Assembly: GCF_030253575.1 (NCBI RefSeq)
Contig: NC_080558.1
Location: 21,954,611 to 22,018,610 of the forward strand
Source of the DNA: Rhododendron vialii
Lineage: Eukaryota > Streptophyta > Magnoliopsida > Ericales > Ericaceae
Length of the DNA stretch: 64,000 nucleotides
Direction: 5' to 3'
Position numbers and translations under genes: made by a program. Positions 22,576 through 33,839 of this stretch are shown in pieces (position 1 is the stretch's first letter; the number at the start of each line of letters is the position of its first letter). A model generated the notes under the pieces. It was not told the origin of the DNA. It ran no database searches and saw only the letters and a program-made list of their open reading frames with translations.

Positions 22576-23594
22576 GAGTAATAAGTGAAGAGAAATTGAT
22601 AGAGAAAATTTATTGGAGATCGTGCCCAAGAGTTTTGAGGCCCGAAAATGTGTCCTCTTGGCCCATTTCAGTTTTACAACCTGTTAATAAGAGACTGATA
22701 AAAAAATATTTCAGAACTTCTTGTTTAGAGAGAGGGAGAGAGATAAAAAAAGATGTACAAACTGGGAAGGTTACAAGGAGGTAGGATCGTAAACCTCTTT
22801 GGTACTATCAGATCTTTTGGAATCAGTCCATACAAATGTATGTTCTGATTTTAATTGATACCCCAGCAAAGGGCTGTGGATTGGTCCCCTAAGATTAATG
22901 AAATTATGCGTAAGTTGTCCCAGACACCTGATTAAGGGGAGAATGAGTGGGAAGAATCATTTCGGGAGAGGCACAGAGCACTCAAAACTCAAAAAAGTTT
23001 AGCTCATCAGCGCCCAAAGACAATAAATTTGGACAAGACCAATACAGTGGGCTGTGGGCCATTTCAATTCAAATCTCAAGCCGACTTCTTTTGGCCCAAT
23101 GTACAATGGGAGTTTGTCAAGCAGGCTTACGGAGCAACTTAGGGTGGCGAGTTCACTCTATTTTTTGATACTTTCTGTTTTAGTATTTTTATTTGTTTTT
23201 TTTTTTTTTGAATCTTTGGAAAATTCAGATTTTATTTTTTGAATTAATCACTTGAATCGGCGAGAGTAGTTAAAAAAAAGTAAAATGTTATGACGAAAAG
23301 CCAAAAAAGTAAGGTGTGAGACAGCTACACAGTAGAAAGGCCCAAATCACAGACTGACTTGTCATGTGTGGGGCCCACATGGCCACACAGTAGAAGGGCT
23401 AATCATAACCTACACCCACATTTGGGTTTGATCACAATAATATTTCTGAATATATTTTGATTTGGAAGTTGTTTCTATACCCTATAAATAGTTACAAGTA
23501 AGTAGTTTATGTTTTAATCCGAGGCTCCGAACTCTTTTGTAACTGTGTATCGAATAGTCTAATACAGTAATTTATTCTAAATGTAGAAACTCCC
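22576..23594. other. Intergenic DNA with a promoter-like segment, no gene seen
   Basis: Around 23290-23580 is a segment with a CCTATAAATAG box (about 23480) and downstream pyrimidine-rich leader-like sequence, which may be an LTR remnant. Open frames at 22479-22784 and 22947-23168 have no recognised domain. Confidence 0.3.
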
Positions 23595-23977
23595 GAGCAT
23601 CTCCACCGGCCTTGCCAAAACACAATATTTGACAAAATGACAATAAAAGGGGGAAAAACACAGACTCAGCAGCTTCTCTTGAGAGGCCGCCAGTTTAACC
23701 TCGGCTCCAGTCCCTCACTAGGTGAGGCGAGCTTTTTGAGCTTGCTTGCTTTGATTCCTGCTGCAACGTCATCGTCAGTCAGCAGTACCACTTTCTTCGT
23801 TGCAGCGTCATCGCCGGATAACGGCTTCGACCGTGAATAGCCCTACCTCGTCATCGTCGAAGGTTTGATTTTTGTGGGGTTTTCAGGGGGTTTGATTTGT
23901 AAGTTTTGATTTGTGGGTTTTTCAGTTCTATGGTTTTCGATCTATGGTTTCATCAGAGGTTTGATTTGTGGGTTTTT

Positions 23978-24021
<44 letters not shown>

Positions 24022-24304
24022 TGGTTCCTCTCAGTGGGTTTCAAGAGTTGCCGTTCAACTCTCTTTCTTCTTATTCTAAAAGGTGGTTTCCGGTCGGTGA
24101 ATTTTTGTGTTTCTGATGGGTGAGTTTCAAGATTTCTGTGATAACGACAAGGGAGAGGTGGTTTACTTTGATGCCCTTACTTTATTCTAAATGCCTAGGG
24201 GTGTAGAGAGGCTGTTGGGTAGACTACATATTTAGTGGCTACCTAACACACTTTTAATTTCTAGCCAAAATGGCTTAAAAATGGTTAGGTTGTTGGAGAT
24301 GCTC
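23595..24304. mobile_element. hAT-like non-autonomous element with GAGCATCTCCA TIRs
   Basis: The left end GAGCATCTCCACCGGCC and right end GGTTGTTGGAGATGCTC form terminal inverted repeats of about 11-12 bp. The interior carries sequence resembling a 5' untranslated region, a short open frame at 23637-23840 and a GA microsatellite at 23984-24019. A captured host fragment is possible. No 8-bp duplication was seen. Confidence 0.5.
23984..24019. repeat. (GA)n microsatellite
   Basis: About 18 GA units within the hAT-like element. Confidence 0.95.
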
Positions 24305-24534
24305 TTATTAGTGGTTAGAGTTCCCAGTGGAGCCTATAGTTGTGAGATAGCTCCAATAGGCATCGGAGGGGATCTGTTGCCTACATTTAAAATGTCGTGC
24401 TTCCATTCAAATTATGACATACCCATTACCCATTGATATGATAAATTTTATTTTGTAAGGCAACGATGTGATAAATGACTTAGAATTGATAGGACTATAG
24501 AATTTGCTAGATAGAACTATCTAACCTAGTCAAC

Positions 24535-24717
24535 TGTCAGGTTCCACTTCCTAATGCAGTTGGTAACCTCCCCTCCCCTCCCCTCCTTACAGAATGCGGA
24601 GGTTCGAGCCCCCTTAGGGCGGTTAGGGATTTGGAGCTATGAAAAGTTGCTGAACTCTCCTTGTGCTAACCTAACTCATCCCCGCTAACTATACTGTGTG
24701 ACAAAAAAAAAAAAAAC
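24535..24717 (+). mobile_element. tRNA-derived SINE
   Basis: A pol III A box (TAATGCAGTTGGTAA, about 24553) and B box (GGTTCGAGCCC, about 24601) are spaced as in a tRNA head, followed by an unrelated body and an A-tail (24704-24717). The rest does not fold as a cloverleaf, so this is a SINE and not a tRNA gene. A CCCCT repeat between the boxes has expanded. No flanking duplication could be paired with confidence. Confidence 0.65.
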
Positions 24718-25431
24718 TAGTATTGTAATTATGTAAACGCAGTTGCTTCTAAGCAAAAAATTAGGCTTCTGACCCTTTTGCTAAACGGTCTGAAAACATA
24801 TTTTCAAGCCATTTCAATGACCATATTGCACTTACGATATTTGTAATCAGATATATACACTATTTTCCCTTTTTATGAAAACAAACGTCATGCCTACATG
24901 TGCGCCAATCGTGTCCAAAAGATAATACAACCCATCATGCTGCATAAAAATACACAAGATGTTAAAGGATATGTTATCGAACAGTATAAAACGAAGTGAG
25001 GCCATTCCAAAACCTTTTGTCGGTATTATCTTACTTAAAATCTGAGTATCAAAGCTCGAAGGTTAACCTAAAGGAAAATCGTGCAACATTGCATAAAGTT
25101 TAGGATGTGTTCCATTAACTAAAATACTTATTTTTTGAATTAAATGTGATGTATCGTGAGAGAATGACTTGTCTCGTAAAGTAAAAAATAAATACTTAAA
25201 AAATAAGAACCATTGTGAAACGAGACCTAACAAGAAAACACATTTGATGTTATTGCCCCATGATATTGAATGTCATTATCAGAGTGTTATTCTTGTTAAC
25301 CATAGAACTCTTCCTTTTGAGACACTCAAAGGGTCACCGATTGCTTCTCCGGTGAGCGGTGCCAGTGCAACATGGCTGTGTCGGTGTCGAGGTAAAAAAG
25401 GAGCCCCACCATAGCTACCGAGGTAGCAAAC
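24718..25431. other. Intergenic or 5' Helitron-derived DNA, nothing firm
   Basis: A small foldback (about 25103-25210; TACTTATTTTTTGAATTAA pairs with AAAAATAAATACTTAAAAAA) is visible. No Helitron Rep motifs were found here, so the N-terminal Rep domain of the adjacent element is missing or unrecognisable. Confidence 0.35.
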
Positions 25432-27149
25432 ATGGGAATTGGGCCAAAAAACCACAGTAGCAAATTGATTGGCCGATGGCAAAATATTAGCCATGGCTTA
25501 CTACAAGATGACAATAGCAGTGAAAAATGTATGCAAGAAGCATGCTTATATCGAATGCCACTGTCACTGAGACAATTATTCTACACTATTCTTGTTTATT
25601 GTGCTCCATTGGAATTATTCTTCAAATTTGAAGATGATATGACAGAAGACTATGTCTCCATACAAAAGTTGAACAATGATGGTGCACGACAAGTTCTACT
25701 CTGAGCATGAAATGCAAAGTTGGAATCTATGGGCAAGAATCTACACAATTTCCAGTTATTGGATCTTCTTACTTCTGATTCAATAAGAAAACCAATGCCA
25801 AAAGAAGTACAAGATGAAATGAATTTTCCTATATCAGAAGATGATCTAAGAAGCCCAAGTTTATTAAATGCAGAACAAACCACTGCCTACAATGAAATTC
25901 TAAATGTTGTTCTAAATCAAAGACCCAAGAGCTTCTTCATTGACGGACCTGAAGGTAGTGGCAAAACATTCTTTTACCGAGCTTTACTTGCAAAAGTTCA
26001 TTCGCAGTAGCTAATTACATTGGCAACAGTAAGCTCTGGAGTTGCAGCATAGATTTTACCCGATGGAAGAACATCTCATTCTCGCTTGAAAATCCCAATA
26101 GATGGTGACGGCAAACTCTGCTGTGGAATTTCAAAGCAATCAGGCCTAGCTACTCTTATGAAAAAAGCCGCTCTTATCATTTATGATAAAGCATCAATGG
26201 CAAAAAAGGAATCAATCGAAGCCTTGGATTCCCTCCTACACGATCTTACAGAAAATGATACATTATTTGGAGGAAAAGTCGTGGTTCTAGGAGGTGATTT
26301 CAGACAAGTATTACCTATCATACCTAAAAGAACAAAGATTCAATGCATCAATGCAAGTTTAGTCAGATCATACATATGGCAATCACTCATCAAATTCAAA
26401 TTGAAGGAAAATATGCGTGCAAAGACTGATCTAGCATTCGGTGCATACATTCTTCGAGTTGGGAATGATCAGGAAAAGGAAAATGAGGTTGGAGAAATCA
26501 AATTACCATCATCCTTGATCCTACAACTAACCACAAGAACACCACCTTTAGATCAGCTAATCCAATTTGTTTTCCCCTTGTGGTTTTGGAGAACATCCTT
26601 TTATGCCATTCTCACACCCAAAAACCTAGTCATTGATGAAATCAATGAAGCAATGATTGCAAGATTCCCAGGCGAAGAGTAAACATACTTAAGTTTTGAT
26701 GAAACAAGTGATCCTACTGAACAAGGACTCTACATCGACTTCTTGAATTCCATAACACCTCCAGGAATGCCATGCGATCATTTGGGTTTGAAAAAGAATT
26801 GCCCAATTATGCTACAAAGAAACATCAATGCAATGGCACAAGATTAATATGTAAAGAATTCAAGAGCCATTTGATCACTGCTTAGATAATAGTAGGCGAA
26901 AGAAAAGGTTCTACAATTTTTATACCAAGAATCCCTTTACAGCTAAATGACCCCCAACATTATCTGGTGCAGTTCACACGTCTCCAATTCCCTGTGAGAA
27001 CATGTTTCGCCATGACCATAAATAAGGCTCAAGGTCAAACGTTAAATACCGTTGGTGTATATTTACCTGAGCTTGTTTTTGCTCATGGTCAGCTCTATGT
27101 CGATTTATCTCGAGCAACAACAACAGCTAAAATACGAGTACATCTCTAG
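25432..27149 (+). pseudogene. Helitron Pif1-like helicase, broken
   Basis: The translation in one frame matches the helicase half of plant Helitron RepHel proteins. An LRQLFYTILVYC block precedes the helicase. Walker A reads GPEGSGKTFFYRALL (usual form GPGGTGKT), the Walker B region LIIYDKASM (usual LIIWDEAPM, so the acidic pair is lost), then GGKVVVLGGDFRQVLPII and NMRA. After a frame change near 26.9 kb come [10 protein letters not shown] and LYVDLSRAT. In-frame stops occur at 25702, 26008, 26050, 26680 and 26845. The Rep endonuclease domain is not seen upstream. In the intact family this enzyme unwinds DNA for rolling-circle transposition; this copy cannot encode it. An RPA-like gene of the same element follows about 300 bp downstream. 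Confidence 0.9.
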
Positions 27150-28739
27150 CACTCAAAAAATGATCTATTACCATACTACCACACTAAGAATATTGTATAC
27201 AAAGAGTTGCTAGAAGAAGCTAATTGTTTATAACTAAAAGAGTACAAATTGCAATAAAAAGCATAGGTACATAAATAATGCAAGAAACAAAAAGGTATAT
27301 GCCATAGCATTCATTTATCTATGCATGCATTCATCTTTGTTAATTAGTTAGCCATGTATATTGTTCGCTCATGCTTAATTCTAATGCTATTCATTTATAA
27401 TCTCCTTATTTCCTCTATCTACTTGTATGGATCTTAGTTTCACAGGTCTGGATGGCTCCGAACGTCATACCATTGAAAGATATCATCATCAAAAGCAAAC
27501 ACTACATAGTGCAGGCCATGGTTGTTGAAAAAAACATCCCAAGAATGTCAAGTACTAGCACTTCATTGTATCAAAGGATCATGTTGCAAGACAAAGAGGT
27601 ACTATTTGTAATAGTTCAATAATCATTCCTCATATATATGCCAACATGAATACTCCATGGATTTACAACACAAAAAACTCCACCATTCAACAAGGAAACA
27701 AGATACAAGCAACAATCTTTGGACACAACATCATAATTTTGCAACAAATGCTAAAGCTCTATCATACATATTTCATAACAAATGCTGCAGTTAGCGAAAC
27801 TCCACAAATGTTTTGCTTTCTGAAAAATAAGAACCAATTGGCCATCAACGCACGCACACCAGTTGAAGAAATCTAGATTGATGGACTGACACAAAGGACA
27901 AGAAATACAGCTTTACTCCAATCGCTGCTCTCCACCAAGTCAAAGGCCGTGATCCAAAACTAGGTAACAACTCTCTATACTGACTAATTTTCATACAGGT
28001 GAAAAAAATAATTAACATCTTTGTCATATTGTAGATGTCCTGTTTACAATTCTGGAAGTTGGACCACGAAAATATATAAATGACTCATATGTTGTCGATG
28101 TTCGAGTAATCGATCAAAGGTATACCATACATAAAAGCACTAATAATGACTGCTACTTATATGACAAATAACAATACTCACCACATTATTATCAAATGTC
28201 ACCAGCTTCCAACCCTCAATTATATCACTGTGGGACCAATTTACTTAATATGAAGCACCAGTAATGGCAACTTTACCAGGAAATTTCCCAGTGGCAATTG
28301 GACTTCGATTGAAAACATCAACATACTACGGTAACGTAATACTTACTCATAACATTTATATCACAGTTCTTCCATGAAAACTCACATAACTATCTCAATA
28401 CATGTCTAATGCTTGCCACGCGAAACACATCAAGTTTCATCTTCGACCCACACCCACTACCAGAAGTAACTGCACTGCAGTTATGGTAATTAATTACTAG
28501 ATTACCTACAAAATAAAAATACTAACCCATGATTATTATCTCAGTTCAAACACTTGCAAATGTATATTCTCTAATTTACTTATAACTGTTGCAGGTGCGC
28601 AGCCAACGCAACAAAGATCAGAGAACTACCAATAGCACCAGTACCACAGCTTCCCATGCCAAAAGTAGATGAACATTCAGAAGATGATATCACCAAACTT
28701 GCCAACCTACCCATGTCAGTAGAGAAGGTACCACATGCA

Positions 28740-31057
28740 CTAAAATTTCCCATCACGTTCTTCTTTAAAAGGAAAAGCATATACATAGATATAATCAAAA
28801 AGAAAATATGTCTGCATTTTTTCATAATACAAAATCCTACCTTTTATCACCTTTTGCTCTGCCACTTAGATTTGAAATATCCACTTTCTAGCTGTAGTTC
28901 TAGAGTATTACCCCCTTCTAACTCCATGACTTAAGCCTCTACTTTCTACCTACAGACCCTAAACTTTACCATTACTCAAGCTTCACATACAAGTGAAGAA
29001 AGGATTCTCTCTCAAATCTTAAGATCCTCATCTAATTCATGCAAATCTGCTTTGGTTTCTCCATAGGAAAAAACTCCACTTTCCCACTTCCTAACTCTGC
29101 TACATAACCATTTATTTACAAATTGTTTTCAAACTGTATGTCTTAAACCAAAAAACTACATAGTAGTAACATGCTTTGCACCAAGAATTGCTTTTCCTGT
29201 GCTGTGCATTCAGTGACATTGCTATAAAAGACTTCTCAATTTCCTCCCTTGCTAATCCATCACTTTGCTCTCTTATTTTGCCTTTACTGGTTCTAACAAC
29301 CTTGATTCTCTAGTATAATCCGAAAATTTAACTTCTTTTACTTTCTAAAGGTATATAGTATTCATTTTTAGATGACATAACGTTAGCAACAGTTATAGGG
29401 TACTGGGACAGATGCATAAAAGATGAGTATTTTGCATGCCAAAAAACATTACGAGCAAGAGGCTGTGAGAAAGAATGGATCAGAGAAACTTAAGTATCAT
29501 TCTTTTTGTTAAAATCTTCTAATGAGGTATCACAGCTTATAAGCAACAATCCTCCAAGTTTTTAACTTATTTACCTTTCTAATCTCATACTTCGCATTTT
29601 TAGATGTAATAAAGTTGGTTAAAACATGTGTGTTCTGGGATGGAAGCTTATTGATATCCCTAGCCATATGAAAGATAGATCCGGTATAGTCCCTAATTGC
29701 CCTGTCACATCAATCTTCTTCATAACTTATTGATTTTTAGTCAATCTCGCTCCTTCATTGCTGACATGCTGAATTCTAGTTTATTTTGTGATTTGCTATT
29801 TCCTTAAATATGTCAGACTTCTACAGTCACTTCTGATGGCGTACGAGGTATTAGTAATCCCCTTTTATTAGTCGGAGATAACCTTTAGAACAAAACCATG
29901 GGTCCAATGAGACTCCAATTACCCATTTAAGGAATAAAAAGAGAAACATAACAACAACAAAACAAGTATTTCCCATAGAACACATGACAACAAAAGCAGA
30001 AACATTACCCACCAGACACAAAGGCCATGTGGTGTAATCGTTTGCTATAGTTGTTGAAGTAGTTTTTTCCAGTTGGCAAGTATTCCCCGCAAGAAAACAT
30101 AACTATAAGAACAGAAGTATTCCTTGCCGTACACAATAGCCATGTGGTATCATCTTTTGCTACAATTGTGATAGTAATTTTTTCCCCAGTTGATGATCTT
30201 GAATGAAATCTTCCTATCATATATGTTTGCAAGAAACTTTGTGAGCACGTATAATTCATGTCATGGTAATTTAGGCACTATTTTAGGTATTGGTCATATT
30301 TTCTGCTCTGGTTGGTGTCATTGGCCTCGGAAAGTAGCTCATATCTTCCACATGCCCTCCTCAATTCTGCAGATATTTTCAAATTTTCCCAATCAAGTTA
30401 CATCATCCATTATAACAAACTCATCGTCACCATGGATTACATTTTAGTTACGGCTCTATACAAGAATCAACAGCAGGCACTCACTGATATAATAGTACCC
30501 TGACTGCCACTTAGAGCCAAGATGCATTCACCAGTTAAAGATCCATGGAACTCAATATCACTCCATGCATGTAGCATCTCTTTATACTATGCATGTTTAA
30601 CTGGACTACACTTATCTGCTACATTTTCGGTGTTGATCTCTTTTACACCGAGAGCCACCTTAGGCACATGTTTTAGTGCATTAGCAAACTATCAAAATGC
30701 ATAACTTAGCTATTCCATTGATCCATACTGAAAGGTTTTGCATATGCTACTTGTTTTGTTTAGACAGTTCATAATTTCTAGGCCTTCTATAGACCAAAAT
30801 ATTTTATCAAATTACTGAGATAATATGTATATAAGATGATGTCTATTTTAACAAACTTGATCCATTTCAATCTGAAATTCTGTTTAGAAAATGAGAAATA
30901 GAAATGCCTACTTACAATTTTAGACAATTTCCAAATGACCTCACCATTTATTTAGTTCCAAACTTTCATCTTGCATTACTAAACTTCATTTTGCATGAAA
31001 TACTTACTAACTGTGCTATTATAGTATGCATATACTATTACTCTACTAATCAGCTAC
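28740..31057. other. Non-coding DNA within the RPA-like gene
   Basis: No exon-like match was recognised here. The open frames (for example on - at 30005-30259, which contains two similar copies of a CATGTGGT...TTTGCTA...AGTTGT block at 30026-30060 and 30142-30178) carry no known domain. It may be intron, or the interior of a further insertion. Confidence 0.4.
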
Positions 31058-32627
31058 TGCTTCGTCGCAACCTAACCTCTTAGAAAGGTTCACACCCCAA
31101 GCGTAGGGCTAGGTCGTTGAAAGCATAATAAACGGTAAGGCCAGAATCGTTCCCACAGAGAAATCTTCTTGAGCGGATTCGGCTTAGATGTAGCGTGAAG
31201 AGTTGTGGCGTTCAAGCGGCCAACTTTGGTATTTGATTTGAATGACGAAATTTAAACTTGGAATTAAACTAGATTAGAGATGATTGAGTCAAAAGGATTG
31301 ATTTACCCACAACTTAGCCATCAAACGGTTTCTTCATCTAACTCAAGAGTGGAAAGAAACCGTCCGGATTCCCCTAAAAGAATTAAAAGCTGAAGACTAC
31401 TTATAACTAAACTTAAAGCTTTGATTCAAATTGAACTCATTCAACGCAGGTGAGAGACGAAAAAGGATCATTCACACGCATAGGATTATCAAGCACGTAG
31501 CATAAGGCAATAAACTTCATGGTCAAAGAAGCTACCAATCCCCATGATCAATACTAGAAATCATGGGTTTAATTCATTCAAAAACATTGAAATTAAGCTA
31601 AAGATTAAGAGAAATCATTTGAACTACTAAATCATAGACTAAACCTCACCCCATGATTTAACCTATATACTACTCACTCATAGCAAAAAGACTAGAAAAA
31701 GAGTTAAGCATAGAAAACATGATTCACCGATGAAAATGAAAATAAACTAGATTTTATAGAAGATCCAAAACCACACGAACAACTTTAGTACACAAGAAAT
31801 TAACGTAACTTAATTGCTTGCTAGTGTTCTTGAAGGAAACAAGTGAAATAAAGCTTGAAACTTACCAAAGGAGCTCTAGGAATTTAAAAGACTTAAAGTT
31901 GGAAAGATTACATAATGGCCATAATTGGCAATAAAGGCTATTTATAAGCCTTACAAATCAGTCCTACAATAGACCAAAAGGCCCTCAAAATATTCCAAAA
32001 ACATACTAGAAGTAGAAATTGTCCATATATGGAAGGTTGAAACATTCAACACAAAAAGCTGGTCGAAGGGCATTGGTACCGGTACCATATTTTTGAAGTA
32101 TCGATACCTATCAACCTGTCTTCTGTATCAGCAACATGGTACCGGTACCATATTTTTGAGGTACCGATACCTCTGTGTGAAAACTGCAAAAACATGTATA
32201 GCTTGGCCCATCATGGCTTGTGGTGACCCGTCGGCCTTTTGATGCTTCATTACTTGATCAACGGAACTTGGCGGAGGTGTGCCATGTGGCCTTGGTCTCT
32301 TGGATACCCTCAATGGCCATCCTCCATGCACATGCCTCGCTTGAAACACTTTGGCATGCTCCTCGCCATCTTTACCACCGAACGTCCTACGAGGCTCCTT
32401 ATGATGCCGTTAGGATCCGGTGATAATGAAATGTATACTACCGGGCACTTGAACACTTGGTTACATCTCGGAACGTCTCTTGGCGTTCAAATCCGTCTTA
32501 TTAGCACGTTTTTCCTGAAACACACACAAAAATATCTTATGTGCATTATGGGATAAAAAAAACTACTTAAATGCATAAAAGTTACAAACTAGAGGATTTA
32601 AGCCCCAAGATTATACAATCTTGGATG
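31058..32627 (+). mobile_element. Dispersed non-coding element, copy 2, with 12-bp flanking repeat
   Basis: The direct repeat CTAATCAGCTAC flanks the element at 31046-31057 and 32628-32639, as a target-site duplication would. Inside, the order of landmarks matches copy 1 at the window start: CAAGCGTAGGGCT (31098), an AACGGTAAGGCCAGAATCG block (about 31131), a long featureless middle, four palindromes (32076-32170) and a TTCCTGAAACACACACAAAAA segment (about 32513). The right end carries a perfect hairpin, CCAAGATTATACAATCTTGG (32605-32624). No protein domain was found; frames at 32128-32556 are not convincing. A 12-bp duplication suits a retroposon better than a cut-and-paste element, but no poly-A tail is seen. 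Confidence 0.65.
32076..32170. repeat. Four GTAYCGRTAC palindromes in two pairs
   Basis: GTACCGGTAC (32076-32085), GTATCGATAC (32098-32107), GTACCGGTAC (32139-32148) and GTACCGATAC (32161-32170; one mismatch from a palindrome). Members of each pair start 22 bp apart. The two pairs are near-identical modules, each with CATATTTTTGA between its sites. The layout parallels that at 1348-1451. Confidence 0.75.
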
Positions 32628-33016
32628 CTAATCAGCTACCCTTAACCTTGCTTTCATACTCTTTCTATGCAGACACAGTACCTAAATGTCCAAGGCATAA
32701 CAAAGGTCACCGATTTCGCACAAATCTTTTACTACCTGGCTTGCTCAATCTGCAAGAGAGCAACAAATGCATACGGAAATGGAGGCTTTTGGTGCAACTA
32801 CTGTGCCAAAAAAGTACCAGCTCTGACAAAGTAAAAAACCTTCTCCCCTACCTTCATGCAATTTGTAATTCAAAACAGAAACCACACCATCCCTACACAA
32901 TTAACACACACTACTAAATAAAATCTTCCTAATTCATAAACGCAACTGGAAGCATCGAGGTAGCAGTCTTTTCAGAAATTGCAACAGAAGCTACGACATT
33001 ACACCAGCAAATGCAA

Positions 33017-33839
33017 TAGATGTAAGAAAAAACCACTTCAACCAAATGAAGCATTTAGTCGAATTTGATTCTTACCAAATGAAGCATTTAGTCGAATTTG
33101 AGTAAGAATCGAAGATACTTTAATAAACATGTATGATAGTCATCAAAAAGATCAATATGACCTATAAAATATACTTAAATTAAAAATATAAATAAATAAA
33201 TTCATTAGAGCTGTGAATATATAAATTAATTAGAATTTAGAGATGTGAATAGTAAAAATGTACTAGTACCATAACTTTGTACTCCTTCCATCCCAAAAAG
33301 CATGTTCTTCTTTCCTTTTTTGAATGTCTCAAAATCTTAGTCCGATCTTAGTCCCTTTAAAAAATTCAAACTAAAAAGTTTTTAGTTTTCCAAAATTATT
33401 CCTAAAAAGTACTAGTTATCATTGTTTTAAAAATCTAGAGTACAAAGCCAATGTAGAAAAGTTGTTCCCTTAATATTTATAGCTTCTTCCCCTAATACGG
33501 TATTTAACTTCTCATAAATGTGCAAGGGGCAAGCAATTTGGTACAGAGGAGAATAACAACTAACCTGTGGAAGTCCAGAACCGCAATGAGGGATGATAGA
33601 AAATCGAGTGGCCGGTGGGGCTTTGGCTACCATGCAAGTGAGCGGTGTGAGTTGGTCCCCAAAATAATTGAGGTGCGTGAAAATTGGCTCTAACACAAAC
33701 TTATACCAAAAAAAAAAAGAAAAAAAGAAATTAAAATCGAGTTAGTTGTAATTGTGGGGCTCTGCTTGTTGCAGACCAGCCTAGACCTTCGGAAGACCAA
33801 TTGAAATCATCTTCTCCTCCTCCTCCTCATCATAAATAA
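33017..33839. other. Upstream region of the epimerase gene
   Basis: It includes a direct repeat around 33045-33105 (CCAAATGAAGCATTTAGTCG twice), AT-rich DNA and, from about 33740, a CT-rich leader that probably contains the 5' untranslated region. No obvious TATA box was fixed. A Stowaway-type end at 33281 has no partner. Confidence 0.4.

Larger units (their letters stand above)
27452..33016 (+). pseudogene. Helitron-associated RPA1-like gene, intron-containing, broken
   Basis: A first exon (27452-27598) starts with ATG, reads MAPNVIPLKDIIIKSKHY and ends at a GT donor. Later pieces match single-strand DNA-binding OB folds of replication protein A large-subunit relatives: GNKIQATIFGHNI (about 27690), DVLFTILEVGPRKYINDSYV (28035-28120), SLWDQFT...PVAIGLRLKTSTYY (28205-28331) and FIFDPHPLPEVTALQLW joined through a GT-AG intron to CAANATKIREL (28594 on). 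A zinc ribbon exon (32673-32834) has CSIC and CNYC pairs, and TGSIEVAVFSEIA follows at about 32955. Lesions include a stop at 27874, a frame change just after it, and a stop at 28246. Between about 28730 and 32672 the gene is interrupted by a long intron or insertion containing element copy 2. Known plant Helitrons carry such RPA genes; the product would coat single-stranded DNA. Confidence 0.8.

Noticed and set aside
24550-24620. tRNA gene suggested by A and B boxes
   Set aside because: No acceptor stem or cloverleaf forms, and an A-tail follows the body, so it is called a SINE.
33281-33425. Stowaway MITE starting CTCCTTCCATCCCAAAAAG
   Set aside because: The left end is good but no matching right end or second TA flank was found. 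At most a truncated copy.
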